From Lepturacanthus savala (lineage: Eukaryota; Chordata; Actinopteri; Scombriformes; Trichiuridae), in the NCBI GenBank assembly GCA_030544235.1, contig CM060478.1, positions 2,859,727 to 2,923,726 of the forward strand: 64,000 bases of DNA, given 5' to 3'. The stretch's first letter is position 1. Each line of letters begins with the position of its first letter. Of the stretch, positions 38,601-47,900 are shown one piece after another. The notes under the pieces were generated by a model. It was not told where the DNA came from. It made no database searches and saw only the letters and a list, made by a program, of their open reading frames with translations. A program made the position numbers and the translations under genes.

Positions 38601-38890
38601 TGAATTTAATGAATGATTTGTTGATTTTATTGACTATTTTAGTGATTTTATTGACTATTTTAGTGATTTTATTGACTATTTTAGTGATTTTATTGACTAT
38701 TTTACTGATTTTATTGACTATTGTAGTGATTTTATTGACTATTTTACTGATTTTATTGACTGATTTGGTGATTTTATTGTCTGATTTGGTGATTTCTGGT
38801 CTTACCTGCAGGAGTCTGAGACCAAAACGGAGACGAAACTCCCAGAAACAAAGTCAACATCAGGGGAAACATCACTCTGACCTGTATCAT
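35678..38890 (-). CDS. lhb: Luteinizing hormone beta subunit precursor (gonadotropin II beta)
   Basis: Coding exons on the minus strand: 38890-38806, 37628-37510, 35911-35678 (85+119+234 nt, 145 residues). The product is secreted by pituitary gonadotropes and pairs with the common alpha subunit to drive ovulation and steroidogenesis. The first exon gives a hydrophobic signal peptide ([14 protein letters not shown]). The mature chain begins near AFQLPSCQ and has all twelve cystine-knot cysteines, including CSGHC, an NQT N-glycosylation sequon, CTYRD, LPDCPP and the seat-belt segment [15 protein letters not shown], ending DIPFYY. These match percomorph LH-beta rather than FSH-beta or TSH-beta. 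One intron separates the signal peptide from the mature chain. Upstream lie a 5'UTR exon, a TATA box and, after the stop, a nearby poly(A) signal. Both coding introns are filled with the same 21-bp minisatellite. Confidence 0.95.
36420..37080. repeat. 21-bp GATTTGTTGATTTTATTGAAT minisatellite, lhb intron (mature-chain intron)
   Basis: Degenerate units (for example ATGATTTGTTGATTTTATTG) fill most of the intron between the last two lhb exons. Confidence 0.88.
37265..37375. repeat. 19-bp GAGGTTATAAATATGATTT repeat
   Basis: Six copies in tandem, alternating TATGATTT and TATTATTT, in the same lhb intron just before exon 37510-37628. Confidence 0.9.
37800..38800. repeat. 21-bp minisatellite, lhb signal-peptide intron
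   Basis: The same GATTTGTTGATTTTATTGAA unit as at 36420. It is nearly perfect at 37820-38030, with a TTTTATTGACTATTTTAGTGA variant block at 38620-38790 ending 16 bp from the lhb donor. Confidence 0.92.
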
Positions 38891-39120
38891 CCTGGAAGAG
38901 AGAAGACGGTTCGTTAATTCATTCATTAATTAATTAATTAGCATGTTTACAGCAGCTTTTATTATATAATCTCTGCTTTAACTCACAGTTAATGTTCATT
39001 TTTGAGTTAAAACACATTTTATTGATCCACTTGTTTAATTTGAGCCACATGAATTTACATTTTCTGACAAAATTAGAGCATTTTACTCTATTTCACCTCC
39101 TTGTTTTAGAGCTGACTCAC

Positions 39121-39195
39121 CCTCTATAGTCTGCTGCTGGGTGCTGGGTCCTGGTCTGGTCTGGTCTGGTCTGGTCTGGTCTGGTCCAGGTCTGG
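39121..39195 (-). other. lhb: lhb 5'UTR exon (inferred)
   Basis: Just 5' of the lhb start codon the minus strand reads TCTTCCAG|G ATG, an acceptor, so the ATG exon begins at 38891. A good donor (AGAGG|GTGAGT) ends at 39121, and a TATA box lies about 100 bp further up. The 5' limit near 39195 is estimated from the TATA position. This matches the usual gonadotropin-beta arrangement of an untranslated first exon. Confidence 0.55.
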
Positions 39196-39215
39196 TCTGG
39201 TCCAGGTCTGGGTCT
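39151..39215. repeat. CTGGT pentamer array at lhb transcription start region
   Basis: CTGGT repeated about nine times, then CCAGGTCTGGT variants, between the TATA box and the first lhb donor. Confidence 0.9.
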
Positions 39216-39220
39216 GGTCA

Positions 39221-39229
39221 GTATTTATA
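39221..39229 (-). promoter_or_regulatory. lhb: lhb TATA box
   Basis: The minus strand reads CTATAAATAC about 330 bp upstream of the lhb ATG, at the position expected for a pituitary-hormone core promoter. Between it and the proposed 5'UTR donor lies a CCAGA/CTGGT pentamer array. Confidence 0.7.
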
Positions 39230-40173
39230 GAGCCAGAGGAGCCTGGTATCCAGGATGAAAATCCAGTTTCCATGACACTTCAACATCCTGTTGAACACAG
39301 ATCAGCAGCAGCAGGTCAGATTCTGTAGTTACACTAAAATACATTTAAAATAGAAATAATATGAATATTTATATATTTATTATAGATAAAACACTCAGTT
39401 TGCAGAATGAGAAGTTTTACATCTAACTTCCTTTTATAAAAGAAGGTTTAAATGCATGAAAATGTCTTTTTATAGTGGTAGAAACTAACTATTTATTTAA
39501 ATATTACATATTTATGATGCAGTATTATTATATATATTTATTTAAAGTGGCTCCACATTGATAAACTACAACACTAATACGCTCTCACGGGTATTTTTTA
39601 GTGATAAAAACAATATAATTCAATATATTAATCTAAATATATAATAATAAATAGATTTATCTGCCTTATTTTTAGGTAAGTAACATTGAATTAAATAATT
39701 TTACTTGTATTTTAAGTTTATAGAACATACAAAAGAACAAGAAGCTTGAAAAACGTACGTGTAAAAGAAATTTTGCCATAAATTATAAAGAAATAATATA
39801 TATTGGGGAAAAAAGAAAAAAAGATATAAATAAAATTAAAGGGGATAAAAATCTAATGGGTCAAAAAAGATTTTTCTTTGGTTATTTTAACTTTTTTAAG
39901 GATAATAAACTCAAAGAACTTCAATGAATATGATATTTACCCATTAAAATAATGATATTTATTTAAAAAAAAATAGAGAAATAAGAGAAATAAATAATTA
40001 TTTTAATTAAATAACCAATTTATTAATTCTGACTAAAACTTTCTGGACTCAAAATATGAGAAAACACTTTTTTTTAAATAAATAATGTGAATTAGTTTCT
40101 TTAATTCTCCATTATTTATTAATAATTATTATAACCATTATTTATTATTAACTCGTTGTATTATAGTCTGTGA

Positions 40174-40186
40174 CCAGCAGGGGGCG
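40174..40186 (+). promoter_or_regulatory. CTCF-like site
   Basis: CCAGCAGGGGGCG fits the CTCF core consensus. It lies 236 bp before the first tRNA-Glu gene and between lhb and cox20. Occupancy is unknown. Confidence 0.45.
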
Positions 40187-40421
40187 TTGATGGTGCGTTC
40201 ACGGTCGCCTCGTTTATTAAAGACGCAGGATGCGTTCAATTCTTGTTTAACCACTTTCCGTCTGTGTGTAGATTTAAATATAAATATATTAATATATAGA
40301 GGAATAAAATGAATGAAAACTGTTCATTCTACCTGTTCACAGACTAAAATAAAAGCGATTAATCAATATTTTAATCGATCCTCCGTGAACATGATACTTC
40401 ACTGTCTGATTAGCCGTTAGC

Positions 40422-40493
40422 TCCCATATGGTCTAGCGGTCAGGATTCCTGGTTTTCACCCAGGCGGCCCGGGTTCGACTCCCGGTATGGGAA
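40422..40493 (+). tRNA. tRNA-Glu (TTC), copy 1
   Basis: A 72-nt cloverleaf starting TCCCATATGG, with anticodon arm CCTGG-TTTTCAC-CCAGG (anticodon TTC) and T arm CCGGGTTCGACTCCCGG. Discriminator A. Terminator TTTT eight nt after the gene. Its body is nearest to the mammalian tRNA-Glu-TTC consensus. Confidence 0.96.
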
Positions 40494-40639
40494 CAGCTGC
40501 TTTTCAATTCAAGTTAAATGAGTTTCTCACGTTAAACATAGAAAATCATGTTAATCAATGTTGGGATTGATCGTGTCACATGTTATAGATTAATGTTTCA
40601 CTGTCGACACACAAATAAAATAAATATAATCAATATTAC

Positions 40640-40995
40640 TCATAGTAATGATTATATCGAATGATTTGATAAGTATAATACATTATTTAGTCATTTTATT
40701 GACTGATTTGGTGAATTTAATCAATGATTTGTTGATTTTATCAAATGATTTTGTGATTATTTTAAATTTGTTGATTTTATCAAATGATTTCATGATTATA
40801 TTAAATGATTTGTTGATTTCATCAAATGATTTCGTGATTATTTTAAATAATTTGTTGATTTTATCAAATGATTTCGTGATTATATTAAATGATTTGTAGA
40901 TTTTATCAAATGATTTCATGATTTTATTAAATAAATAGTTGATTTCATTAAATTATTTGTTGATTCTATTGAATGATTTAGTGATTTTATTGAAT
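40640..40995. repeat. 21-bp minisatellite upstream of lhb, among tRNA-Glu genes
   Basis: GATTTGTTGATTTTATCAAA units of the same family as the two lhb-intron arrays. Confidence 0.85.
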
Positions 40996-41503
40996 TTTAT
41001 AGTATAATCATAGTGATTCTATCGTAGTAATAAGTAATTATGATGTAAAAGTATCTTAATAAAGTGAATATTAAGGTTATATTATTATCGTACATTACAA
41101 CGTTTTATTTCATCGATGTGGAGCTAATTTAAGAATTTTAATTTTAAATATATATATATAATATATATATGAAATAAAAGTGAATATTTTTACTTTCATT
41201 TAAATAAAAAACTAAAAGAACTGTATAAACAGTTACTATTACTATTAATAGTAATGTTACTATTACAGCTACTATTTTGATGCTTTTTAACTCCAATTTG
41301 AATGTTTTAATATTATATTATATTATTATATAAATATATTATTATCATTTTATAAGAAGCATTGAACTTATAATGATAATATTAAAAGTTTCATATAGAA
41401 ATACTCAGTAAAACACAAGTAACTAAACTAATAATTATGTTGTTGTGTAGAACTTTTGTTTATTTATTTATTTTTATTTATATTTATATATTTAATCATC
41501 ATG

Positions 41504-41575
41504 TCCCATATGGTCTAGCGGTCAGGATTCCTGGCTTTCATCCAGGCGGCCCGGGTTCGACTCCCGGTATGGGAA
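41504..41575 (+). tRNA. tRNA-Glu (TTC), copy 2
   Basis: As copy 1 but with anticodon arm CCTGG-CTTTCAT-CCAGG. Followed by CAGCTGCTTTTCAATT, the terminator context shared by all five Glu copies. Its 3' flank matches that of copy 4. Confidence 0.95.
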
Positions 41576-41812
41576 CAGCTGCTTTTCAATTAAGGTCGTC
41601 ATGGTAACGAGTTTATACCATTAACTACAGGAATCTGTGGACGGAAAAATGAATTTATAGAAACAACAAGAACAAAGAATTCATTGAGCTGATCTACAGT
41701 TTGTGTCATTGTGAGTTTATGTGAAGGAACTAGAATAGATTAATGGTATAAACCTGTTACCATGACAACAGATTGCTGTTAATTAGTGTCTCTGTTAATT
41801 GAAAAGCAGCTG

Positions 41813-41884
41813 TTCCCATACCGGGAGTCGAACCCGGGCCGCCTGGATGAGAGCCAGGAATCCTGACTGCTAGACCATATGGGA
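41813..41884 (-). tRNA. tRNA-Glu (CTC), copy 3
   Basis: Minus-strand copy with loop CTCTCAT, so the anticodon is CTC. Apart from a TTC-to-CTC change and GCGGT to GCAGT in the D arm it matches copies 2 and 5. It lies in the left arm of a large inverted duplication. Both flanks match copy 5. Confidence 0.93.
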
Positions 41885-42319
41885 CATGATGATTAAATAT
41901 ATAAATATAAATAAAAATAATAATAAACCACCATGAACACTTCAGGGGTCAAAGGTCAAGCTGCTGAGAACCAGGAAAAGAATAATTTCAGTTTTTATTT
42001 TAAAGAGGAATGAATCAGAATCATAAAGGAAACAAATATTCAAGAGATGCATTAACAGAATGAACCTCTGACTGATATTTAGGGGCTTTTATTTTGAAAA
42101 ATCGACATGTTTTTCTCCACTTATCTGCAAATATATAAATAAAAATACGCTGCAAATAAAGAAAAGTGGCCGAATTATATAAAATATGAGTCAGAATAAT
42201 AAAACCAATGCATGTAATCATCTTTGCATGGATAGATTATTCATTTATTCTTGCTGTAGTTTTTTATTTGGTTTAAAAATAAAAAATCTGATTTATTTAT
42301 ATTTTTATTTCCTGTCATG

Positions 42320-42391
42320 TCCCATATGGTCTAGCGGTCAGGATTCCTGGCTTTCATCCAGGCGGCCCGGGTTCGACTCCCGGTATGGGAG
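42320..42391 (+). tRNA. tRNA-Glu (TTC), copy 4
   Basis: Anticodon loop as in copies 2 and 5. The discriminator base is G (TATGGGA-G), where the other copies have A. Lies in the spacer of the inverted duplication. Confidence 0.93.
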
Positions 42392-43152
42392 CAGCTGCTT
42401 TTCAATTAAGGTCGTCATGGTAACGAGTTTATGCCATTAACTTCTGGTTCGTTAACACAATAATGAGACAAATGTGTTGATGTCTGGACGTAACGTTGGA
42501 AAAGATGAAGAAAAAAAGGAAAAGTTAATACATATGAATTTCAGAATAAAAGCCATAAAAGATGTTAAAAAGACAAACATCACATCAAAGCAGAGTTCCT
42601 TTATCTGGTGTTTTAAAGTTACATAAATATGCTGTAATCTACTAATAAATCTACTATATCATGTCTAATTATATTAATTTCATGTGTATTTGTTGCTTTT
42701 TAACTCTTAAATCTATTATAGAATTCTTTGTTCTTGTTGTTTCTATAAATTCATTTTTCTCTACTTCATCCATAAACTTACAAACCTGCATGTTAGAGCC
42801 AGTAGAACTATAGGACTCAGTTATTTAGTATAATTCATGCACCTTTCTTTATTTGCAGTGCACTTTTATCATGTATTTGTATTATTAGCAAAGATAAGAA
42901 GGAAAAACGCAGAAAAACATGATGAAAAAGTCAGTTTTTCAAAATAAAAGCCCCCTAAAAATAACTCAGAGGTTCATTCTGTTAATGCATCTGTTGAATA
43001 TTTGTTTCCTTTATGATTCTGATTCATTCCTCTTTAAAATAAAAACTGAAATTATTCTTTTCCTGGTTCTCAGCAGCTTGACCTTTGACCCCTGAAGTGT
43101 TCGTGGTGGTTTATTATTATTTTTATTTATATTTATATATTTAATCATCATG

Positions 43153-43224
43153 TCCCATATGGTCTAGCGGTCAGGATTCCTGGCTTTCATCCAGGCGGCC
43201 CGGGTTCGACTCCCGGTATGGGAA
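43153..43224 (+). tRNA. tRNA-Glu (TTC), copy 5
   Basis: Intact 72-nt gene with discriminator A and terminator TTTT. Lies in the right arm of the inverted duplication, facing copy 3. Confidence 0.95.
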
Positions 43225-43395
43225 CAGCTGCTTTTCAATTAACAGAGACACTAATTAACAGCAATCTGTTGTCATGGTAACAGGTTTATACCATTAATCT
43301 CTTCTAGATCCTTCACATAAACTCACAATGACACAAACTGTAGATCAACTCAATGAATTCAACTCACAGAGGAATAAAGAATTCTTTGTTCTTGT

Positions 43396-44760
43396 ATGTT
43401 TTTTATATAATAAATACTTATAAATTATAATTTATTTATTTTTAATCCTTTATCATCTCCCAAACGGTGAAAAATAACCATAAAACACACAAATAAAAGA
43501 CAAATTAATTAAGTTAAATCAAAAAGACAAGACACAGAAGTAGAAGGATGATAAAACCTGATTAAATTATCTATAAATGCCAGTTAAAATGCAGACGTTC
43601 AGGTTATTGCTATGTTTTCAGAGGAGTTCATTAAGGAAAGTCGTCAGGTTTAATCTGCTGCTGCCGCTGAATAATCCTGTTATCAGAGAGTTTGGGATCA
43701 GTGTGACACGCCGGTTTCCTCCTGACACGGATCGTTTTACCCTCATGTCCTGAAATAAACGGCTCTAATTGATTAAAGTCACACTGAGATTCCTGTTTGA
43801 GACAAACAAGCAGCCGCGGATTTAAATCACTGTCACTGATTCCATTACTGCCTGGAGCAGAAACTAGAAAAAAATCAAATATCAGGCTGTTTCTTTAAGT
43901 TTTAGGTTGGATTTTAAACTGAATTTGACTTATTATTTACTTTGTAGGTGCAGATTTGATAGGAAATAATATGTTTTATTATTCTCACTGTTTAAATTCC
44001 CATTTCTCATAAAACAAAATATAATAATATAACACTTTTGATACTTTAATTACATTTTAATCATATTTTTTCTGTACTTTTACTTCAGAAACTTCAGGAA
44101 TTTTAATTGTAATTGAGTATTTTAAGACAATAATATCACTTTACTGTTTAAATTAAAAGCTGCAACAAATGTGCCAAATATACCTATATAATATAACATA
44201 TGATAAATTACTTGTATTATTTGCTATTTTTACTTTTACTATTACAACATTAAAATGCTCACATGTATTTGTTAGTAATAAAAATAAATAGTATAATAAA
44301 CTATATATTTATATAACACATTAAGTATAATGTCTACCTTTATATTTGATATGTTAAGTACATTTTGGTTAATAATACTTCAATAACAGGACTTTTACTA
44401 ATAGTCGTTAAGGAGTAGTTTACTAATACTTTCATTGTTTAATGGAAATTAATATGCATTATTATTGTTATATGCATGTATTCAGATATATCCTACATAT
44501 AATATATAAACAATAATATAAGTCTAAGAAACGAAAAGAAAATACAAATATAAATGACTGATATAGTTTTAAACATAATTAATCATAATTAAATAAAACT
44601 ATATTCATAACAATTACAACAGAGAAATATAATATAAAAAATACACAACTAAATAAAATAAATTAAACATTTTTAATGAATATTGTTCACTCTTCTTATT
44701 TATTACAATATTAAATGACTCAAAATAAAGAATTTACATCGTTAATATTAGAATTAACAT
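43396..44760. other. AT-rich intergenic stretch before cox20
   Basis: No coding sequence or ordered repeat recognised. Composition becomes GC-richer only at the cox20 promoter. Confidence 0.6.
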
Positions 44761-44765
44761 CGCAA

Positions 44766-44866
44766 ACCGGAAGTCCCGGAACGTTTCTTCAGCGACTCAG
44801 CTCCCGTCGGTGATTAATAGCAGCCGGACCCGTTTGGCTCAAGCAGCGCATGCGCAGAGTCCAATG
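44766..44866 (+). promoter_or_regulatory. cox20: cox20 promoter with ETS (NRF-2/GABP), NRF-1 and CCAAT motifs
   Basis: ACCGGAAGT (ETS/GABP) at 44766-44774, the NRF-1 palindrome GCGCATGCGC at 44846-44855 and CCAAT at 44861 lie within 190 bp of the start codon. There is no TATA box, and the flank is more GC-rich than its AT-rich surroundings. A second CCGGAAGT sits at 45002-45009, just inside intron 1. NRF-1 plus GABP is the standard control of nuclear genes for respiratory-chain proteins. Confidence 0.7.
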
Positions 44867-44955
44867 TGAACGGTAAATAGCTGTAACGTTATAGCAGGTG
44901 TACACGTGAAGGTTTTGTGGATTTTACCGTAGAAAAACAAACACGCGGCGGTGAA

Positions 44956-47900
44956 ATGACGAGCGAAGAAGAAGAAGAAGGGAACCAAAACAAGGTGAAA
45001 CCCGGAAGTTGAGAACAAGCGTCAGAAGGTCAAAAGCTGCCGAACCCGCGTTTCTGTCGTTATTAAACCCGATTATTGGTGTTTTATGTTTTATTATTAT
45101 TATTCTGATGGAGTCACGTTACTGAAGGAGATGCAGCAAAGAAGAGTCTGAGATAATAAATGATGGAATAAATGTTTAGACGTTGACGTCTGTCTCTACC
45201 TGTCTCTCTACCCATCTGTCTGTATCTACCCGTCTATATCTACCTGTCTCTCTACCCATCTGTCTGTATCTACCCGTCTGTATCTACCTGTCTCTCTACC
45301 CACCTGTCTGTATCTACCCGTCTATATCTACCTGTCTCTCTACCCATCTGTCTGTATCTACCTGTCTGTACCTGTCTCTCTACCCGTCTGTGCCTGTCTC
45401 TCCACCCGTCTGTCTGTCTCTACCTATCTTTACCTGTCCGCACCTGTCTGTCTCTACCCGTCTATCTGTATCTTAACTGTCTGTGTCTACCTGTCTGCAA
45501 TTTTCTGTCTCTTCCTGTCTGTATCTACCCGTGTGTCTCTACCTGCCTGTCTATAACCGTCTGTTTTTTCCTGTCTGTCTCTACCTGTCTCTCTTCCTGT
45601 CTGTATCTACCTGTCTATCATTACTTGTCTGTCTGCAATTGTCTGACTGTATCTTCCTGTCTGTCTCTACCTCTCTGTCTCTCTCTTCCGGTCTCTACCC
45701 GTCTATATCTACCTGTCTGTCTCTACCTGTCTATATCTACCCGTCTATCTCTACCTGTATGTCTCTACCTGTCTATATCTACCCGTCTATCTCTACCTGT
45801 ATGTCTCTACCTGACTATATCTACCCGTCTATCTCTACCTGTATGTCTCTACCTGACTATATCTACCCGTCTATCTCTACCTGTATGTCTCTACCTGTCT
45901 ATATCTATCTGTCTATATCTACTGATCTGCCTCTACCCGTCTGTCTTTACCTGTCTGTCTCTACCGGTCTATATCTACCTGTCTGTCTCTACTGGTCTAT
46001 ATCTACCTGTCTGTCTCTACCCGCCTATCTCTACCTGTCTGTCTTTACCCATCTATATTTACATGTCTGCCTCTACATGTCTGTCTCTACCTGTCTCTCT
46101 CTACCCGTCTATATCTACCCGTCTATATCTACCTGTCTGTCGCTTCCTTTCTCTACCTGTCTGTCTCTACCTGTCTATATCTACCCCTCTAACTCTACCC
46201 GTCTGTCTCTACTCATCTATATCTACCTGTCTGTCGCTTCCTTTCGCTACCTGTCTATATCTACCCGTCTAACTCTACCCGTCTGTCTCTACTCATCTAT
46301 ATCTACCTGTCTGTCGCTTCCTTTCGCTACCTGTCTATATCTACCCGTCTAACTCTACCTGTCTGTCTGTCTCTACCCATCTGTCTCTACCTGTCTGTCT
46401 CTACCTGTCTATATCTACCCGTCTGCCTCTACCCGTCTGTCTCTCCCTGTCTGTCTCTCCCATCTGCCTCTACCTGTCTGTCTCTTCCTGCCTCTCCCCG
46501 TCTGCCTCTCCCCGTCTGCCTCTCCCCATCTGCCTCTCCCCGTCTATCTCTACTTGTCTGCCTCTCCCCGTCTCTCTCTCCCTGTCTGTCTGGCTCTACC
46601 CATCTGTATCTACCTGTCTGCCTCTATCTCTCTCCCCGTCTGCCTCTCCCCGTCTGCCTCTCCCCATCTCTCTCTCTCCCCGTCTGTCTCTCCCTGTCTG
46701 TCTCCCTGTCTGTCTGCAGACCTTTAAGCTCATGGGGATCCTGGAGGTCCAGAACGTTCCTTGCTCCAGAGAATCCATCCTTCATGGAGCTGGAGGTTCA
46801 GTAGCAGCAGGTTTGCTGCACTTTCTGGCTACGAGTGAGTTTCTGCTGTTTGGATTCAACAAACTCATCAAACATTCAGACATTAAATATTAAATATTCT
46901 CATTGCAACCGTTTAAACTACTGAAATATCAAAGTTTCTATTTGAGTTGAATGGAACTAATTTAAGATAATTTATTATATTGTTGTTTTATGTATTTATG
47001 CAAGAAATTATCATTATAATAATTATTATTATTATTATAATTATTATGAATTATTTATTCAGCATTTCAGCTCTTAGTGCTGAATAAATAATTAAGGTGT
47101 TATTTATTCCAGGTGTTATTTAATCCAGGTGTATTTAATCCAGGTGTTATTTAATCCAGCTGTTATTTAATCCGGGTGTTATTTAATCTGGGTGTTATTT
47201 AATCCAGCTGTTATTTAATCCAGCTGTTATTTAATCCAGCTGTTATTTAATCCAGCTGTTATTTATTCCAGATGTTATTTAATCCAGCTGTTATTTAATC
47301 CAGGTGTTATTTAATCCAGGTGTTATTTAATCCAGCTGTTATTTAATCCAGCTGTTATTTAATCCAGCTGTTATTTAATCCAGGTGTTATTTAATCCAGG
47401 TGTTATTTAATCCAGCCGTTATTTAATCCAGGTGTTATTTAATCCAGGTGTTATTTAATCCAGCTGTTATTTAATCCAGCTGTTATTTAATCCAGCTGTT
47501 ATTTAATCCAGGTGTATTTAATCCAGGTGTATTTAATCCAGGTGTTATTTAATCCAGCTGTTATTTAATCCAGCTGTTATTTAATCCAGCTGTTATTTAA
47601 TCCAGCTGTTATTTAATCCAGCTGTTATTTAATCCAGGTGTTATTTAATCCAGCTGTTATTTAATCCAGGTGTTATTTAATCCAGCTGTTATTTAATCCA
47701 GCTGTTATTTAATCCAGCTGTTATTTAATCCAGCTGTTATTTAATCCAGCTGTTATTTAATCCAGGTGTTTTATCTCCTGTGTGCAGGTCGGGTTAAACG
47801 CTCCCTGGACGTTGGTCTAGCAGGCTTCTGCTTCACTACTCTGGGATCCTGGTGGGTTTCTACTGGTTTGATGCAGATGTTCTTCATATATTTATATTTT

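Larger units (their letters stand above)
41646..43395. repeat. Inverted duplication containing tRNA-Glu genes
   Basis: The left arm, about 41646-42170, is the reverse complement of the right arm, about 42845-43395, with scattered differences and small indels. Shared landmarks include GTCAAAGGTCAAGCTGCTGA, the AATAATTTCAGTTTTTATTT stretch, TTTAATCATCATG before the tRNA, and GACACTAATTAACAGCAATC after it. The spacer (about 675 bp) carries tRNA-Glu copy 4 and a further 40-bp fragment of the arm end (42719-42760). Confidence 0.85.

Noticed and set aside
45183..46352. A 289-residue Ser/Leu/Tyr-rich frame
   Set aside because: Translation of the cox20 intron 1 minisatellite.
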